The notes: generated from the sequence alone by a model not told the origin. Counted from the first letter of the stretch, positions 1-11,452 are shown. The stretch is DNA of 64,000 nt from Sialis fuliginosa (GCA_961205875.1 OY540813.1:10449001-10513000); one strand, 5' to 3'. Made by a program: numbers and translations.

Positions 1-310
1 ATACCCCACTCAATGCAATGGGGTAAATGAAAAAAAAATGTGAATACACTTTTCAGTCTATGGAAGGCTGATCAGAAATTTTTTTGACAGTATTCTTTAT
101 AATTTTCATTGTAAGTAGTAATTAAAAGCTATATTCTCAAAAAAAATTCAGATTTTTTTTAATTGATAGCTTATAAAATAAAAGGGGGGCACTCTGATAA
201 CGACTTTGAACGCAAATGTATCGTGACTGATGGGTTAAAATCAAAAAGTTCTATGTCATTTTTTGTTACATTTTAGGAGATCTATCTAAAGACACCCCTC
301 TAATTAATTT
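1..310 (+). repeat. Interspersed repeat, copy A (cut by window edge)
   Basis: The sequence matches, in the same order, the repeat at 13020-13735 (+) and the reverse complement of 54700-55150. Shared landmarks are the phrases GGGGTAAATGAAAAAAAA, TTGACAGTATTCTTTATAA, ATATCGTGACTGA-type and GCATTTTAGGAGA-type. It has no open reading frame. The full copy at 13 kb is bounded by GGGTTCCGTAG and CTACGGAACC, a motif pair widespread in insect genomes. Confidence 0.7.
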
Positions 311-690
311 AATTATGTGTTTGCAATATCAAATTTAACAAATGGAATGCATGACTATTGAAATTTTTCTATTAATGGTGTAATATTATTTCATACCCTT
401 CAAGATATCGTTTTAACTGAAAAACAAATGAATATTAATCAATTTTATCATTTACATACTAACTGAACATTGCGTGTTTCGGTCTATATCGTTTGCTTGT
501 AATTAAGAAAAATGAATATTGTATGATTGATGAAAGCATCGGTATATTTAATACAGTGTTTTAAGAGAAGCGTTTTTATTCATGCTTTAATATTATATTA
601 CATTATATTGTCTTTTAGACAGGATATTTTCAGTGAATAATGTTAATTTTATAAAATTAATTATATAATAATAATCAATACTATAAACTA
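311..690. other. AT-rich stretch, no feature seen
   Basis: Very AT-rich sequence between the left-edge repeat and the first TIR element. No open frame, repeat or splice signal stood out. Confidence 0.6.
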
Positions 691-1049
691 TAGTCCAGTA
701 ACTTTGTCGCCTGAATGTATGGGGTAGTATGCGTTAAATCCGGTAGTTCTGATTTTTTGCAGACTTGTTTATGATGTTGGCCTAATGAATAATCCAAGTT
801 TGTGACCTCGAGCGCCGAACGCAACTTTGTCAAAAATCGAAAAAACCGCGAAAAAATCGTTATTTTTTCAAATTTTGGAAATTATAACCCTAAAGGACTG
901 ATTTTTGAAAAAAAATTTTTAGAACTTTTTTAAAGTAGACTAAATTTGCTACAATATGATACTAGAATTGTCTTTGTAGACCCAATAGTTTCCGAGATTA
1001 AGCCTTTCAAAGTTTATCATTTTTTTCGAACTTCGCAATTTTTTGCAAT
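691..1049 (+). repeat. Left terminal inverted repeat
   Basis: It pairs with 2703-3050. The match runs from TAGTCCAGTAACTTT at the tip to CGCAATTTTTTGCAAT at the inner edge. One short patch near the tip differs between the two arms (roughly 706-730). Confidence 0.85.
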
Positions 1050-1242
1050 ATTTTAGACGTCACTCGAATAACTCTAGCGGGATGAAGTTCCAATTACCTC
1101 CGACGGAGTGTGCTAGTATTGCTCGTGTGAAGTCACGAATCGGAACCTAGCAACTGGTCCCCAGTGCTCCGCCATCTATAGAGTTGATCATTCCAGGATC
1201 TCTTCTAGTGAGTCGTTCACAATTATCTCTGATAATGAAAAC

Positions 1243-1290
1243 ATGTCAACATCGTCGTCACGTAATATTAGATTAAGATTAAATAAACTG
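1243..1290 (+). other. Possible first coding exon of the Academ-like gene
   Basis: An ATG opens 16 codons (MSTSSSRNIRLRLNKL) that end directly on a GTAAAG donor. The position just inside the left repeat and the Ser/Arg-rich start would suit an N-terminal exon. The exon ends in phase 0 whereas the next recognisable exon needs phase 1, so at least one exon would be missing in between. This is inference from splice signals only. Confidence 0.3.
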
Positions 1291-1452
1291 GTAAAGTTTT
1301 AATTTTTGTCTTCTTAGATAAACTTAGAATTTAATTTATTATTATTGGCATACACTATTTATTATTATTATTAAATAGTTATAATACAACAGAACATTTA
1401 AAATATTATATGGTATGGTGATGAACTATAAAGCCAAAATTTCATGCCTAAG

Positions 1453-2497
1453 TACTCCAAGCAGAGGAAGATGCTGATAGGCTCATCATCACTACAGCTG
1501 TAACTACTGCCTCTACCTATGATATAGTGGTAGTCGTTGGTGAGGACATTGACTTGCTGATCATCCTTACTGCGATCTCAAACCAACGTGAAATTTTTTA
1601 CAATAAATGTGGAAGAGGCAAAGCATCAGATGTCATGTATTCCAGCATCGCTTCTTCAAAATCTTCTTTGAAACCAGAGCTTTTCCTCTTCATCCATGCC
1701 TTTAGTGGTTGTGACTCGACATCCTGCTTCTTTGGCTTAGGGAAGATGCAAATGATGTCCATAGCCGAAAAAAATCCGGACGTTGAAAAGCAAGCTGCGA
1801 TTTTTCTCGACACCAACTCTACACCTGACGAGATAGCAGCAGCAGGAGAGCGAGTCATAATTGCTCTATACGGAGGCAACCCCAACACCCATAACTTTGA
1901 CGAGCTGCGGTACCAACTATTCACCAGGGCTGCGACGAAAACCAGCTTAAATCTAGCCAGGTTACCTCCTACACGAGACTCTGCTCGATTTCACTCCTTG
2001 CGGACATACCATCAGGTAAAAATTTGTCCTTGCATCAGTTACATATCATTCATCATTTTCTATTCTCATGTACAATCTTCTTAAAGGTACAGGCGTGGTT
2101 GAGAGTCACACTGAACCCTCTCTCCTGGGGGTGGATATGGACACCACAAGGCCTCAACCCCAAAATGATGACCAGAGATGCAGCCCCACAACACCTCTTG
2201 CGGATGATTTCTTGTGGCTGCACGAAGGGTTGTGGGAACGCGTGCAGCTGCAGGAAGGCAGGATTAAAATGCTCATCAGTCTGCAGGCACTGCAGCGGGG
2301 CCTCTTGTGACAATATACCTGATGTTGCAGAAGTAGATATCCCAGAAGGCGACGATCTGTCCGATGTCGAAATGGAGGATGACTTGTGGGCACAAGACGT
2401 CGACGATTCATCACCATCCCCTGATGGGGATATGCCAACCCAATACGTCCAGATACGGACGAACCTCAACCGGGACCTTTCAAGAGGGCTAAATTAA
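1453..2497 (+). pseudogene. Academ-like transposon protein, 3' exons (XPG-like + CXC domains)
   Basis: Two exons can be read: about 1453-2015 and 2087-2497, split by a 71-bp phase-0 intron (CAG|GTAAAA ... TTAAAG|GTACAG) that joins HQ to VQAW. The first exon is open from 1452 and reads QAEEDADRLII, then VVVVGEDIDLLIILTA and HAFSGCDSTSCFFGLGK. The acidic GEDIDLL and GCDSTS motifs resemble the metal-binding and helix-turn-helix parts of PIN/XPG-type nucleases. The second exon contains about nine clustered cysteines (SCGCTKGCGNACSCRKAGLK onward), a CXC/TSO1-like zinc module that probably binds DNA, and ends in an acidic tail. An AATAAA at about 2538 may be the polyadenylation signal. The N-terminal exons and transposase core are missing, so the gene is truncated although the remaining frame is clean. 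Confidence 0.65.
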
Positions 2498-2702
2498 TTT
2501 AATTTTTTGATTTTGAATATTACTCAATTTCCTAACAAATAAACTTATTAACTTTTGTTTTACTTATCTTTTTTACTTCATTATTCGTAGCTTAGCTTAA
2601 ACATCATCGTTCACACTTCTCATATTCTTTTTTAACATCCCATCATAAAAGTACAGGGCTTCGATAGTATAATCAGGGTCAAAATTCATTCAGAACGACA
2701 GA

Positions 2703-3050
2703 ATTGCAAAAAATTGCGAAGTTCGAAAAAAATGATAAACTTTGAAAGGCTTAATCTCGGAAACTATTGGGTCTACAGAGACAATTCTAGTATCATATTG
2801 TAGCAAATTTAGTCTACTTTAAAAAAGTTCTAAAAAAGTTTTTTCAAAAACTAGTCCTTTAGGGTTATAATCGCCAAAATTTGAAAAAATAACGATTTTT
2901 TCGCGGTTTTTTCGATTTTTGACAAAGTTGCGTTTGGCGCTCGAGGTCACAAACTTGGATTATTCATTAGGCCAACATCATAAACAAGTCTGCAAAAAAT
3001 CAGAACTACCGGATTTAACGCATGCGGTGATGTATAAAGTTACTGGACTA
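2703..3050 (-). repeat. Right terminal inverted repeat
   Basis: Inverted copy of 691-1049, ending in AAAGTTACTGGACTA at the tip. Base differences between arms (for example GTTTGGCGC against GCGCCGAACG) show that the insertion is not brand new. Confidence 0.85.
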
Positions 3051-3053
3051 CTA

Positions 3054-4480
3054 TATCTACCAGGCATGTCCAAACTGTGGCTCTTTTTCCCACTCAATGT
3101 GGCTTGGTTATATATGTTCCTTTTTTTAATATTAATTTTAAATTAATGTCATGGTTTTTATAACTATACAAGATTTGTTGTTTCTGACTGATAATACAAT
3201 GTACCACTTGCAGATTCTCAATTGAGCCTTGCAACTAATAGAAAAAATTAAACTCAAGGCCAAAACTTTAATTTCCTCCGACTTAAGGGGGAACATATGA
3301 GTATACTGCGGAAAAAATAGGTGAATTTTGGGAATTATTATCTCAAAAACTATTTGTTCGATTTCATTCTGGTTTATTTTACTCTAAAGTATATTTATTG
3401 AGGTATGTTCACAATTTGTTTTATGAATATATATCGACTGGAGGCACTGCTGTCGTGACCGGCGTAAAAATGTCCTTCAATGCGGTTCTCTGAAACAGAA
3501 ATTTCAAATGTATGGGGCCCTTCGGAATATTGGATTTTTTTTACTTAATTATTACTTTTTTTATCAAGCCAAAAAGATCGGAAATTGTAGTTCAAAAATG
3601 AATGTAATCAGGCGCCACTTCGTGATTTTTTTTTAAATCCTACGTATCGAAGGTCATCATATATTATTATTATTATTACAAATTTTAAAAGTCTGACAAA
3701 AATATTTTTGTATTAGGTGCCTAGATTAACGCAAATAAATTTAAAACTATATTTTAATAATACTTTTAAAACTACAATTTTAAATAACTATCTAAATAAA
3801 GTTGAATAAATTTAAAAATTGTATGGTACGGAACACTATTAACGTGAAACCCGACTCGCACTTTGTCTCGTTTTATTAACATGTCATTTTTTACGTGATA
3901 ATGATTTATTTTACTTGTTTTTATTGAATAGAATGTATTTAAATATGCTTTTTCAACAGTGTGCGATAGCGTCACACTGTATTTTTACAGCACTTATTAA
4001 TTAGTTACCCTGACAGAACAACGTTACGTCATTTCCCATCCAGAGTTGCTTTCGCTCTACAAATCACCTTTTTTCGATTTCCGAAACTTGAATAGAGTAA
4101 ATTATTTTCTCCTTCCGTTTTCTAAAAATAAATAAAAACGCTTTTCCGTTTGGGTCGGTTATCATTTTGAAACATGGTTTTACCGTGTAATGGTTTTATT
4201 TACTGAAAATCTATCTTGTTTTTGCATCATATCTTCATCTTGTCTTTCATGCAGGTAGGAAAGAACTTATAAAGTTACAGATTCGTTTGTTTCTTATGGT
4301 TGGGGTGAGATTTCTTTAAAAACAAATATTTTAAATTGATGATACTTTTGCATTGTAAAAATTATAAAATTTTAAAAAATAACTACTGTAGAATTTAGAC
4401 AAAATACAATTGATTAAAAAAACGTTACTTACAATTAAAATAAACAATAGAAAAATCTTTTATATCGTCTTTTATTTCAG
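3054..4480. other. Non-coding stretch with one repeat fragment
   Basis: AT-rich sequence with no supported exon. Around 3820-3880 a minus-strand fragment (ATGGTACGGAACA ... CCCGACTCGCACTTTGTC) belongs to the same family as the fragments at 38700, 61070 and 63560. A short TTA run lies at about 3661-3676. A CAG|GTAGGA junction at 4254 is listed separately. Confidence 0.5.
4231..4262 (+). promoter_or_regulatory. Weak candidate recursive splice (ratchet) site
   Basis: A pyrimidine-rich stretch (TCTTCATCTTGTCTTTCATG) is followed by CAG|GTAGGA, so an acceptor and a donor abut with no exon between them. It lies 7.2 kb upstream of the PH-like exon and on the same strand. The donor and the tract are weaker than at 41376, and such junctions also arise by chance. 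Confidence 0.25.
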
Positions 4481-4487
4481 ATCTCGA

Positions 4488-4860
4488 TATATCTATACTA
4501 AAATAATAAATGCAAAAGTAAATCTGTCTGTTTGTTACCTTTTCACGGCTAAACTGCTGTACCGATTTTGATGAAATTTGTCAAGGAGATAGCTTGCATC
4601 TTATGGAAAGACATAGGCTATTTATATCTCGAAAATTGATTATAGGGTATATTAGTTAAATGACATATAGCGTGCAAATACGAAACTAAAATTTTTTTAT
4701 CGACTATCATAACAGAAATCTGTATTCCGCACGAACAAAGTCGCGGGTAACAGTCACTGAGTGACTGACTCATCAACGCTCAGCTCAAACTTCTGAATCT
4801 AGAAACATGAAATTTTAGGGATGTCTTATTTTTATCACGTATGCAAAGTATGAATCCACT
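4488..4860 (+). mobile_element. Helentron/Helitron-like non-autonomous copy
   Basis: It starts in TATCTATACTAAAATAATAA, carries the family phrase for opposite-strand copies (CTGTACCGATTTTGATGAAA), and contains GAACAAAGTCGCGGGTAACAG. The following TGACTGACTCATCAACGCTC and CTGAATCTAGAAACATGAAA match the reverse complement of 27405-27450. No coding capacity. The exact ends are uncertain, and this may be two overlapping fragments. Confidence 0.55.
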
Positions 4861-5034
4861 TAAAAGGGTGTTAAATTTACATTTTATACATTTATCTGCA
4901 TAATTTCTTATCTTATATAGGTGAATTTCAGGATATTTCAAAATTCAACCTAAAAAAGGGTAAAAAAATGTTCTAGTCTAGCAGCATATGGTATTAGATT
5001 TAATAAATCATATAAATGTTCATAAAATCGAATA

Positions 5035-5170
5035 AAGCGCAGATGAAGCTGAGAATGGGGTAAAACATGTAAAACATGAGACAAGCACAGGTTAAAAAAT
5101 ATAAAAATGTTCATTCAGATGAAGCTGCGAATGGGGTAAAAACATGAAACAAGAACAGGTTAAAAATGAA
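5035..5170 (+). repeat. Two-copy tandem duplication, about 75 bp
   Basis: The phrases GATGAAGCTG(A/C)GAATGGGGTA and ACA(A/G)GNACAGGTTAAAAA occur twice about 75 bp apart, with small differences between units. A local tandem duplication with no apparent function. Confidence 0.6.
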
Positions 5171-5299
5171 ATTATATTTGCTATATGTCGCATTTTTCGT
5201 ACTTGTTTAAAATTTCAAAGGCATCTAAGCTGCTTTAAAATAAAGCTATAAATAAAATAAGCTGTCATCTATAAATACACGGGAGCAACCCTGTTGAAT

Positions 5300-5595
5300 C
5301 AGACTAATTTAATTTGTATCCGAAAATTTCATTTGATCCTAAGGCGTGATCCGCAATGACGACAACAGCCCAGCGTGGTGTAAGCTCAATACTCACCTTG
5401 TTCCAGAGGTATTAAAACTGTTAAGGTAGTCGTTTTGAAATATTGTTGTTCTACGTATCTCTATTTATATAAACTTTTTATTATTGGTTTGAACTCGACA
5501 CTTCACTTCTGAAGAAGATCACGAGATGTTGGTCGAAACGTCAAGTGCGGAATAAAACCCAATAATAATTGAACAACCGCGAAATTCTACGTTCA
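5300..5595 (+). mobile_element. Penelope-like element terminal fragment (putative)
   Basis: The stretch ends in a hammerhead-like motif followed by GGAATAAAACCCAATAATAA. Hammerhead ribozymes in the terminal repeats of Penelope-like retroelements are established, and this arrangement suggests such a remnant. No reverse transcriptase or GIY-YIG sequence is present here, so the family call rests on the ribozyme alone. The left limit is a guess. Confidence 0.4.
5504..5547 (+). ncRNA. Hammerhead ribozyme-like motif (type I, minimal stem III)
   Basis: Stem I pairs CACTT (5504-5508) with AAGTG (5543-5547). The core CTGAAGA (5509-5515) fits CUGANGA. Stem II pairs GATC (5517-5520) with GGTC (5531-5534), with one G-U pair, around a ten-base loop. 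GAAA (5535-5538) follows, then CGTC. Cleavage would fall after C5542. The palindrome ACGT leaves no hairpin loop for stem III, which suits a dimeric hammerhead as described for Penelope-like and related elements. One oddity is the extra A at 5516 between the core and stem II. Not tested by a covariance model. Confidence 0.55.
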
Positions 5596-6515
5596 AAAAT
5601 ATATCTATTTAGTTAATGTAGTATCTTCAAAATGATTCTATTTTAGAGGTGGAGGTAAATATCTCTAAATGCCAAGATTATAACAAGGTAAATTAGGTTT
5701 TCTTTGCGATAAAAATTTGTTGTTTAATAATTTTTAATTATAAGCCCGATTGTTAATGTTATTTTAATCAAAATAAAGAATCCTTATTTTCCTTTTCTTG
5801 CAAAAAAAATTAATTAAAAAAACACGTCCAATATTTATTATCAAATATACATACAAAAATAAATAAGATAAGATCCAACCATTAGTAAAACAAAGCCCAT
5901 ATATTATAGTGGTAACTTTTTTGGCACTCTTTCAATACATTTAGTAGAAATAATGGAAAAATATTTACATAACGAAAAAAATATTTCTACGATATCAATT
6001 TTTGCTTATATGTAACTAAAAAAATATTCTTTCATATTTTACTGTGGAAACCCAAAGTTCTTTCAACCACTTTCTTCTAACTTTTGTTATTATCATTTGC
6101 AAGCGAGCTTCAATAAAACAATTAGCATCACTTTGTACAAACAATTTCAACCTTCTCTTTTTTCTTCACATTTCTGATATTATAATAAATGTTTATTATT
6201 CTTTATTATGTGTTGACTAAAAGTAAATATTTATAAAATATCTTTTGTTTGAAACAACGGAACCGTGTAAGCCATTGTTTGCTTTAGTCATAATTGTTGA
6301 TTTTACTTGCTTATTGACATTCAAAGGTTTAACGGTGTCTAATTTTTTTTGCTTATTATATTAAATTTTACCCTTTTATTTAATTTATAAGATTGTTGAT
6401 CTTTTATGTAAAAACACCACTAAATTTACAGATTTGTACAGATGGTAAATCTTGCCACGAATTAAGTTTAAGAGTTTCACCGATATCTGTTATTTATAAC
6501 AGTCTTGTAAATCTG
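5596..6515. other. AT-rich stretch, no feature seen
   Basis: No open frame, repeat copy or credible splice pair was recognised between the Penelope-like fragment and the first Harbinger-like MITE. Confidence 0.6.
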
Positions 6516-6518
6516 TAA

Positions 6519-6820
6519 TGTCCAGTATTATAAAGGAGCTCGCAAAATGTGCAAGCTTGCAAACACTTTCAAACAAGGTATCAAACTAATATGACAGTTT
6601 TCTTTAAATTTTTAACAAATAGCTTCATGTGCAGTAAGTTGATTTTTACCGTTTTTACTTAAGATTAGTAAATACACTTTAGTAAATATTCTTTGTTTTT
6701 ATTTCCTATGTATAAAACTATCTGTCAAAAACTCCAATAGAACTGTCATATAAGTTTGATACCTCATTTGAAAGTGCTTACAAGCTTGCAAATTTGCGAG
6801 CTCCTTTATAATACCGGACA
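6519..6820. mobile_element. Harbinger-like MITE, copy 1
   Basis: A 302-bp element with inverted ends TGTCCAGTATTATAAAGGAG and its near-complement at 6801-6820. The flanking TAA occurs on both sides (6516-6518 and 6821-6823). A 3-bp TWA duplication is typical of PIF/Harbinger elements. The arms continue with GCTCGCAAA and CAAGCTTGCAA phrases. It has no coding capacity. A sister copy lies at 8068-8346. Confidence 0.75.
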
Positions 6821-6823
6821 TAA

Positions 6824-8064
6824 AAGGACCAAATCAGAATCCAGTATTTGTTATTTAACAACAGACTGGTAACATAGACCATAGATTGAGGAAATTAAGC
6901 ATGAATCTAATGCAGATAAATCCTAAAAGTTGTGTTAAATTATAGTTTATTTGTATACAATATGTAGATATTTCTTTTAATACAATTACTGACATAAATA
7001 ACGTTAAGGGTTTGTGATGAAAAATAAATACAATTATTGTTAATAAAGAGAATTATCAAGCGTGTAAATGCCAGTGCGTCAATGACATTTTCTAGCACTC
7101 GATATCTATACAATCTGTTATTGACAAGTCTTTTCTTGACAGCTTTTACAATAGCAAGAGCATTTCAAAGATAAAAGTATATATAAAAAGCTAAAATTGT
7201 GTTTAACACTTCGCATGAGTGCTTGTATCCATGGTGGCGTAGAAAATAAATGCGAGAGCAAACAGCTGTTTTATTTCTTACAGTTAACAATTGAAAATAT
7301 TGAACAAAGTGATTTTAAATGTTCACTTTAAAATAAATTAACAATCAACGTTGTTTAGCTGTATTAAAAGCTGACTCAAGTTATCTATTAAAGGAAGGGG
7401 CAGGAAAGATGAAGTTCTTTTACACCAAATAAAAAAAAAGAATCTCCGCACCGTTAATAAGTGCGTGTATTGTACGTAAAATATAAATAATATACAAAAT
7501 GGCGTTCCATGTTACTAGTCGTGTTCATTCAGGTGCCAAATTTAAAAAAAAATAATGTATGTTAGTTCTCAATATTGTATTTCCTTAAATCCTTCAGAAA
7601 ATTTTTATTTTCGATTCTCTTTTCTGAATTTTTTTTTTTTTAATCATTATTTTCTAATTTAGAACTTGTATCATTATTTCTTTAATTCAATAGTTACTAA
7701 AATAACGGCATTTCTTTTAACTTATAACGCAACACAATGAAATACGTTTTACAACCACATTAAATCAATCTGTTATTACTGCACTGTCTATGTATCCTTG
7801 CCGCTTAATTACTAGGTTAATGACTTATTGTTGCCCTACAATATTAATGATGTAATAATTTGACGTATGATCAAACCTGTGTTAGAATGTTAATGAATTA
7901 ACGCCTATCAATTCACTGTTCCGATCTGTGACAAACGGTGTATTCCTATATGTTAGAATCTAACCCTTTTCTGTTGGAAAACATTATTTACATCTATGTA
8001 TGCGTCGAATACCTTAATTTTTCATTCTAATAGTATATTATTATTTTATTTTGTACACAAGGAG
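6824..8064. other. Non-coding stretch, no feature seen
   Basis: AT-rich sequence between two copies of the same MITE. It holds no convincing open frame or splice pair. Confidence 0.55.
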
Positions 8065-8067
8065 TTA

Positions 8068-8346
8068 TGTCCAGTATTATAAAGGAGCTCGCAAAATTTG
8101 CAAGTTTGTAAACACTTTGAAACAAGGTATCTTTGAGTTTTTAACAGATAATTTCATGCGCAGTAATTTTTACCATTTTTACTCAAGATTAGTAAATACA
8201 CTTCAGTAAATATACTTTACATACATATATTTGTTTTTACTTCCTATGCATAAAACTATCTGTTAAAAACTCCAGTAGAACTGTCATACCTCATTTGAAA
8301 GTGCTTGAAGCTTGCGAATTTGCGAGCTCCTTTATAATATCTGACA
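8068..8346. mobile_element. Harbinger-like MITE, copy 2
   Basis: A 279-bp relative of the element at 6519, with the same TGTCCAGTATTATAAAGGAG end and a mirrored, slightly mutated right end (TATAATATCTGACA). It is flanked by TTA on both sides (8065-8067 and 8347-8349). It lacks a short internal stretch present in copy 1. Confidence 0.75.
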
Positions 8347-8349
8347 TTA

Positions 8350-11300
8350 GTCTTTTTAGTTTCAGATATAATAGCAAACAACCAAACCCAAAAGACTAAC
8401 TCTAACTTATTTTAGAAGTATTACTTTATTATTATTACTTTATTTCAAGAGGGAGCCCGCATCACAGGTTCAACCTTGAGGTCTATCTAATACGGCCCTG
8501 TATAGAGCGTTGTTATATCTCCTGCGTTTATTATTAATTGCTTTGGAATCTGATTAGTTCGAGTGTCATCTTTTGTGTTGATCATTAGATCTTTTGTCCT
8601 TCATTGTACTTTTTATTTATTTATTAAAAAGTGTTGTCCGTAGATCCGAAGGGTTCTTTTAGATAGTCTATATATTTTTAAAATATTTTGTTTTATGTTA
8701 GTTCATTTTATTGTTATTATTTCTGATTATTGTTATATGGTTTTATATATTTTAATTTGTTTTATAAATCTAATTTTAACTATTTACTTTGTCTTTCATT
8801 AGTATGGGGTGGGGGGCACAGTACGAATATTATTTAACTCCAGTTGTATTTTCCGTTGGAAAAATTTGAATTGTTAGGTAGTGGAATGCGATATATTCCT
8901 AAGTTTCGAAACGTTTTTTCTTTGTAGTAGTATCGTGTAATTTACTCATTACCCTTTGTTTGGTTGTCACAATCAGAGAATGTCTTGTTGTATATTTACC
9001 ACTACATGATAAATCGTTATCCAAAAATAACACAACCAAAAAATGTGAATTATATTACCAAATATTGATATCTCATTTGTCATTATTTTATTTCGAAGGA
9101 AACTTCAGTAATAACTCAAAACCTAAAAAATGTATTTACTTATATTTTATCATTTAATATAATAATGCTGACAATGATATATCATCATTTATAAATACCT
9201 ACGAAAACCATGAAAAAAATGAAGATTTTTATTTAGAAGTTAGATAATATCTTACTTTTATTAACACATTAAAAAGATTTACAAAATCTAAAAAAATGTA
9301 TTTATTTGATTATTTAATAAAATAATATCGACAATGGTGTATACATGAAGAGCTGAGTTCCAAAACTCGTTCGTTCCATTTAAAAAAAATCGAGATGCAG
9401 TGGATTTGAAAGAATGCCAAAAATTATTTCAAAATCCACTGCACCTCAATTATTTTTTAAAATATAACGATCTAATCTCCTCATATTACATATATACTCT
9501 TAATAAGACTTAGGTACATACTTTATAATAATTTTAACTTGACTGCCATACATCACGTGTATTGAATGAATCCCGTTCTGCTTTTGTTGCCATTGTCATC
9601 GCTTTATCAACTATGAAATATGGAGTTTCTTTTTGCATTCGCTAAACGTCCTACGCGGAAGTGAAAAAATATACATTATTATACGAAACAATAGACATTT
9701 ATTAATATTACATTCTTATTTAATGTATTGAAGATAAGTACACTTCATAGCATCATTACCAGGGCTATGTCTTGGGTATCAGATAAAATGAATTCTCTTT
9801 TATCCGATTATATGTAATTATCTAAACAAAAAGGAATTGTGATAATATTGAATTATTGAATAAAATAGAATATAATATGATGTACATATACTTTCATTAT
9901 CGATTGATCAAAGACCGCGACATAGATTGGGGTATTTACATCAAAAAGAAAACCAAAATTATTTTTTTGAATAAACCAGTTCAAAACTGCATTACGCACT
10001 TAATTTAGGTATTTTATACTAGTTGTGATGTGATTTTTTTAAATGATCCAATTTTCTGTTTAAATCGGTGCATGATATGATAATGTTTTCGAGTCATGAT
10101 TTTGACTCCTGACGGTCCTAGAATGAAATTAAAAAATAATTACAAAATTTTGAATTTTTTATTACCTACATTCTGAATGTTAATAAAAAAAGGTCATTAT
10201 AGTTATTTGCTATAAAACAATACATATTGCAACACTCCACTATTTCGTAAAAATATACAAAAAGAAACTTCCAAAATGTTGCTGTTGAAATAACGCTCGC
10301 GCTGAGAAGAAATATATCGAGAGCTTGATTGGGGGTGGGAGGAGGTAAAAAAATGTGCGACCTTTTGTCCTCCGTCTATCTGGGTTACGACAGATTCGAC
10401 AAAATCGACTTTTGGCCAACTTTTTATTTTAAACACCCCTATGTGCGACGTGGGAATTTTTATTAATATTTCCTACCCAGCATATTGTAGGGAATCTATA
10501 CCATTTAAAAATATAAATACTTTTATAACGTATACCTATCTTCTGTAAGAAAAAAATTAAAGAATATTCACATTAAACAGTAATTTAAGTATATAGTTCG
10601 TGTGAAAAAGGCTTTAGTTATAGAAGACTTATGTTTAGAAATAAATTTTTATAATTTATTATTTTTGTTCCGCCTGTCGCTTCTATAAATGCTCTAAACT
10701 CGTGTGCAACGTATTAAGTTATATAATTCAATTATTACTGTATAAATAAGTCATTTAATTATTAATAAGATGTAGCGTTTTGAAACAGGATAATGATACC
10801 CTAACGAATCACGAAACTCTAGTTAGCTAGTTGAAAAGTCCGTGTTTAACTCTTAATTGGCACTAATTAGGGTACACGTTGTTTACCCTTTCCGAATGAT
10901 TTCAGCTAAAAATAGCTCGAAATTTGCTATTATAATTTATTATTTAACATTTTCATATAAAGTAAGAATATTCTAGACATTTTTTCAAAAGGACATGCCA
11001 GTATTTTTATTGATATGATAAATTGTAGTAATATTTGAAATTATATTAATTGATTCTTGATGGAAATATCCAGATTGGTCTTCCCTCAATCCATTTTACC
11101 TATTTTCATCATAATGTCTGTCTGTAGAAGATCTAAAATACATAAAAAAAGTGCATTTTTCGATGGTATTACTGACAACAAACTAATTTTTCAATTTTTC
11201 GAAGTACAAATTTTTGATACGGATCGTATTAAAAAATATTTTTTCTGCAACTGAAGAAAATAAAACGATTTATAATTATATTTTGTATTCCAATCGTTGG

Positions 11301-11440
11301 TTAAGAACTGAAATTATTATTTAACCTATCCACGTTGTAAATATTGAGCCAAAATATATGCAGTTATAATTATTATAATAAACAAGTTTTATTATCTATT
11401 ACGAAATCCATTTCCCGATTATTTTTTATAACAACAACGT
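8350..11440. other. Non-coding stretch upstream of the PH-like exon
   Basis: A TTA-rich microsatellite-like run lies at about 8425-8450 and a strong hairpin at 9382-9459 (listed separately). The rest is AT-rich sequence without supported exons, probably intron or upstream region of the gene whose exon starts at 11453. Confidence 0.5.
9382..9459. repeat. Inverted repeat / hairpin
   Basis: Two arms of about 30 bp, reading AAAATCGAGATGCAGTGGAT on the left and its near-complement ATCCACTGCACCTCAATTAT on the right, around a loop of about 15 bases. It could be a tiny foldback element; no target duplication was found. Confidence 0.65.
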
Positions 11441-11452
11441 TTTGTTTTACAG

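Larger units (their letters stand above)
691..3050 (+). mobile_element. Academ-like DNA transposon, internally deleted
   Basis: Long terminal inverted repeats bound the element: 691-1049 on the left and 2703-3050 on the right, highly similar over about 350 bp. Both ends read TAGTCCAGTAACTTT outward to inward. The element is flanked by CTA on each side (688-690 and 3051-3053), giving a 3-bp target duplication. The body carries the end of a protein with PIN/XPG-like motifs and a CXC-type cysteine cluster. That combination, with 3-bp duplications, fits the Academ superfamily (the AcademX group as I recall it). The catalytic DDE part is absent, so this copy is probably a non-autonomous deletion derivative. 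A TA duplication with GTCCAG ends is an alternative reading of the termini. Confidence 0.7.

Noticed and set aside
2053..2469. Minus-strand 138-codon frame over the CXC exon
   Set aside because: Antisense shadow of the Academ-like exon, which has splice continuity and domain motifs.
4475..4490. Acceptor-like TCTTTTATTTCAG as a host exon start
   Set aside because: It runs directly into a Helentron-like copy with no open frame.
10203..10436. 77-codon minus-strand frame
   Set aside because: It overlaps a moderately GC-richer patch but shows no domain and no splice context; left uncalled.
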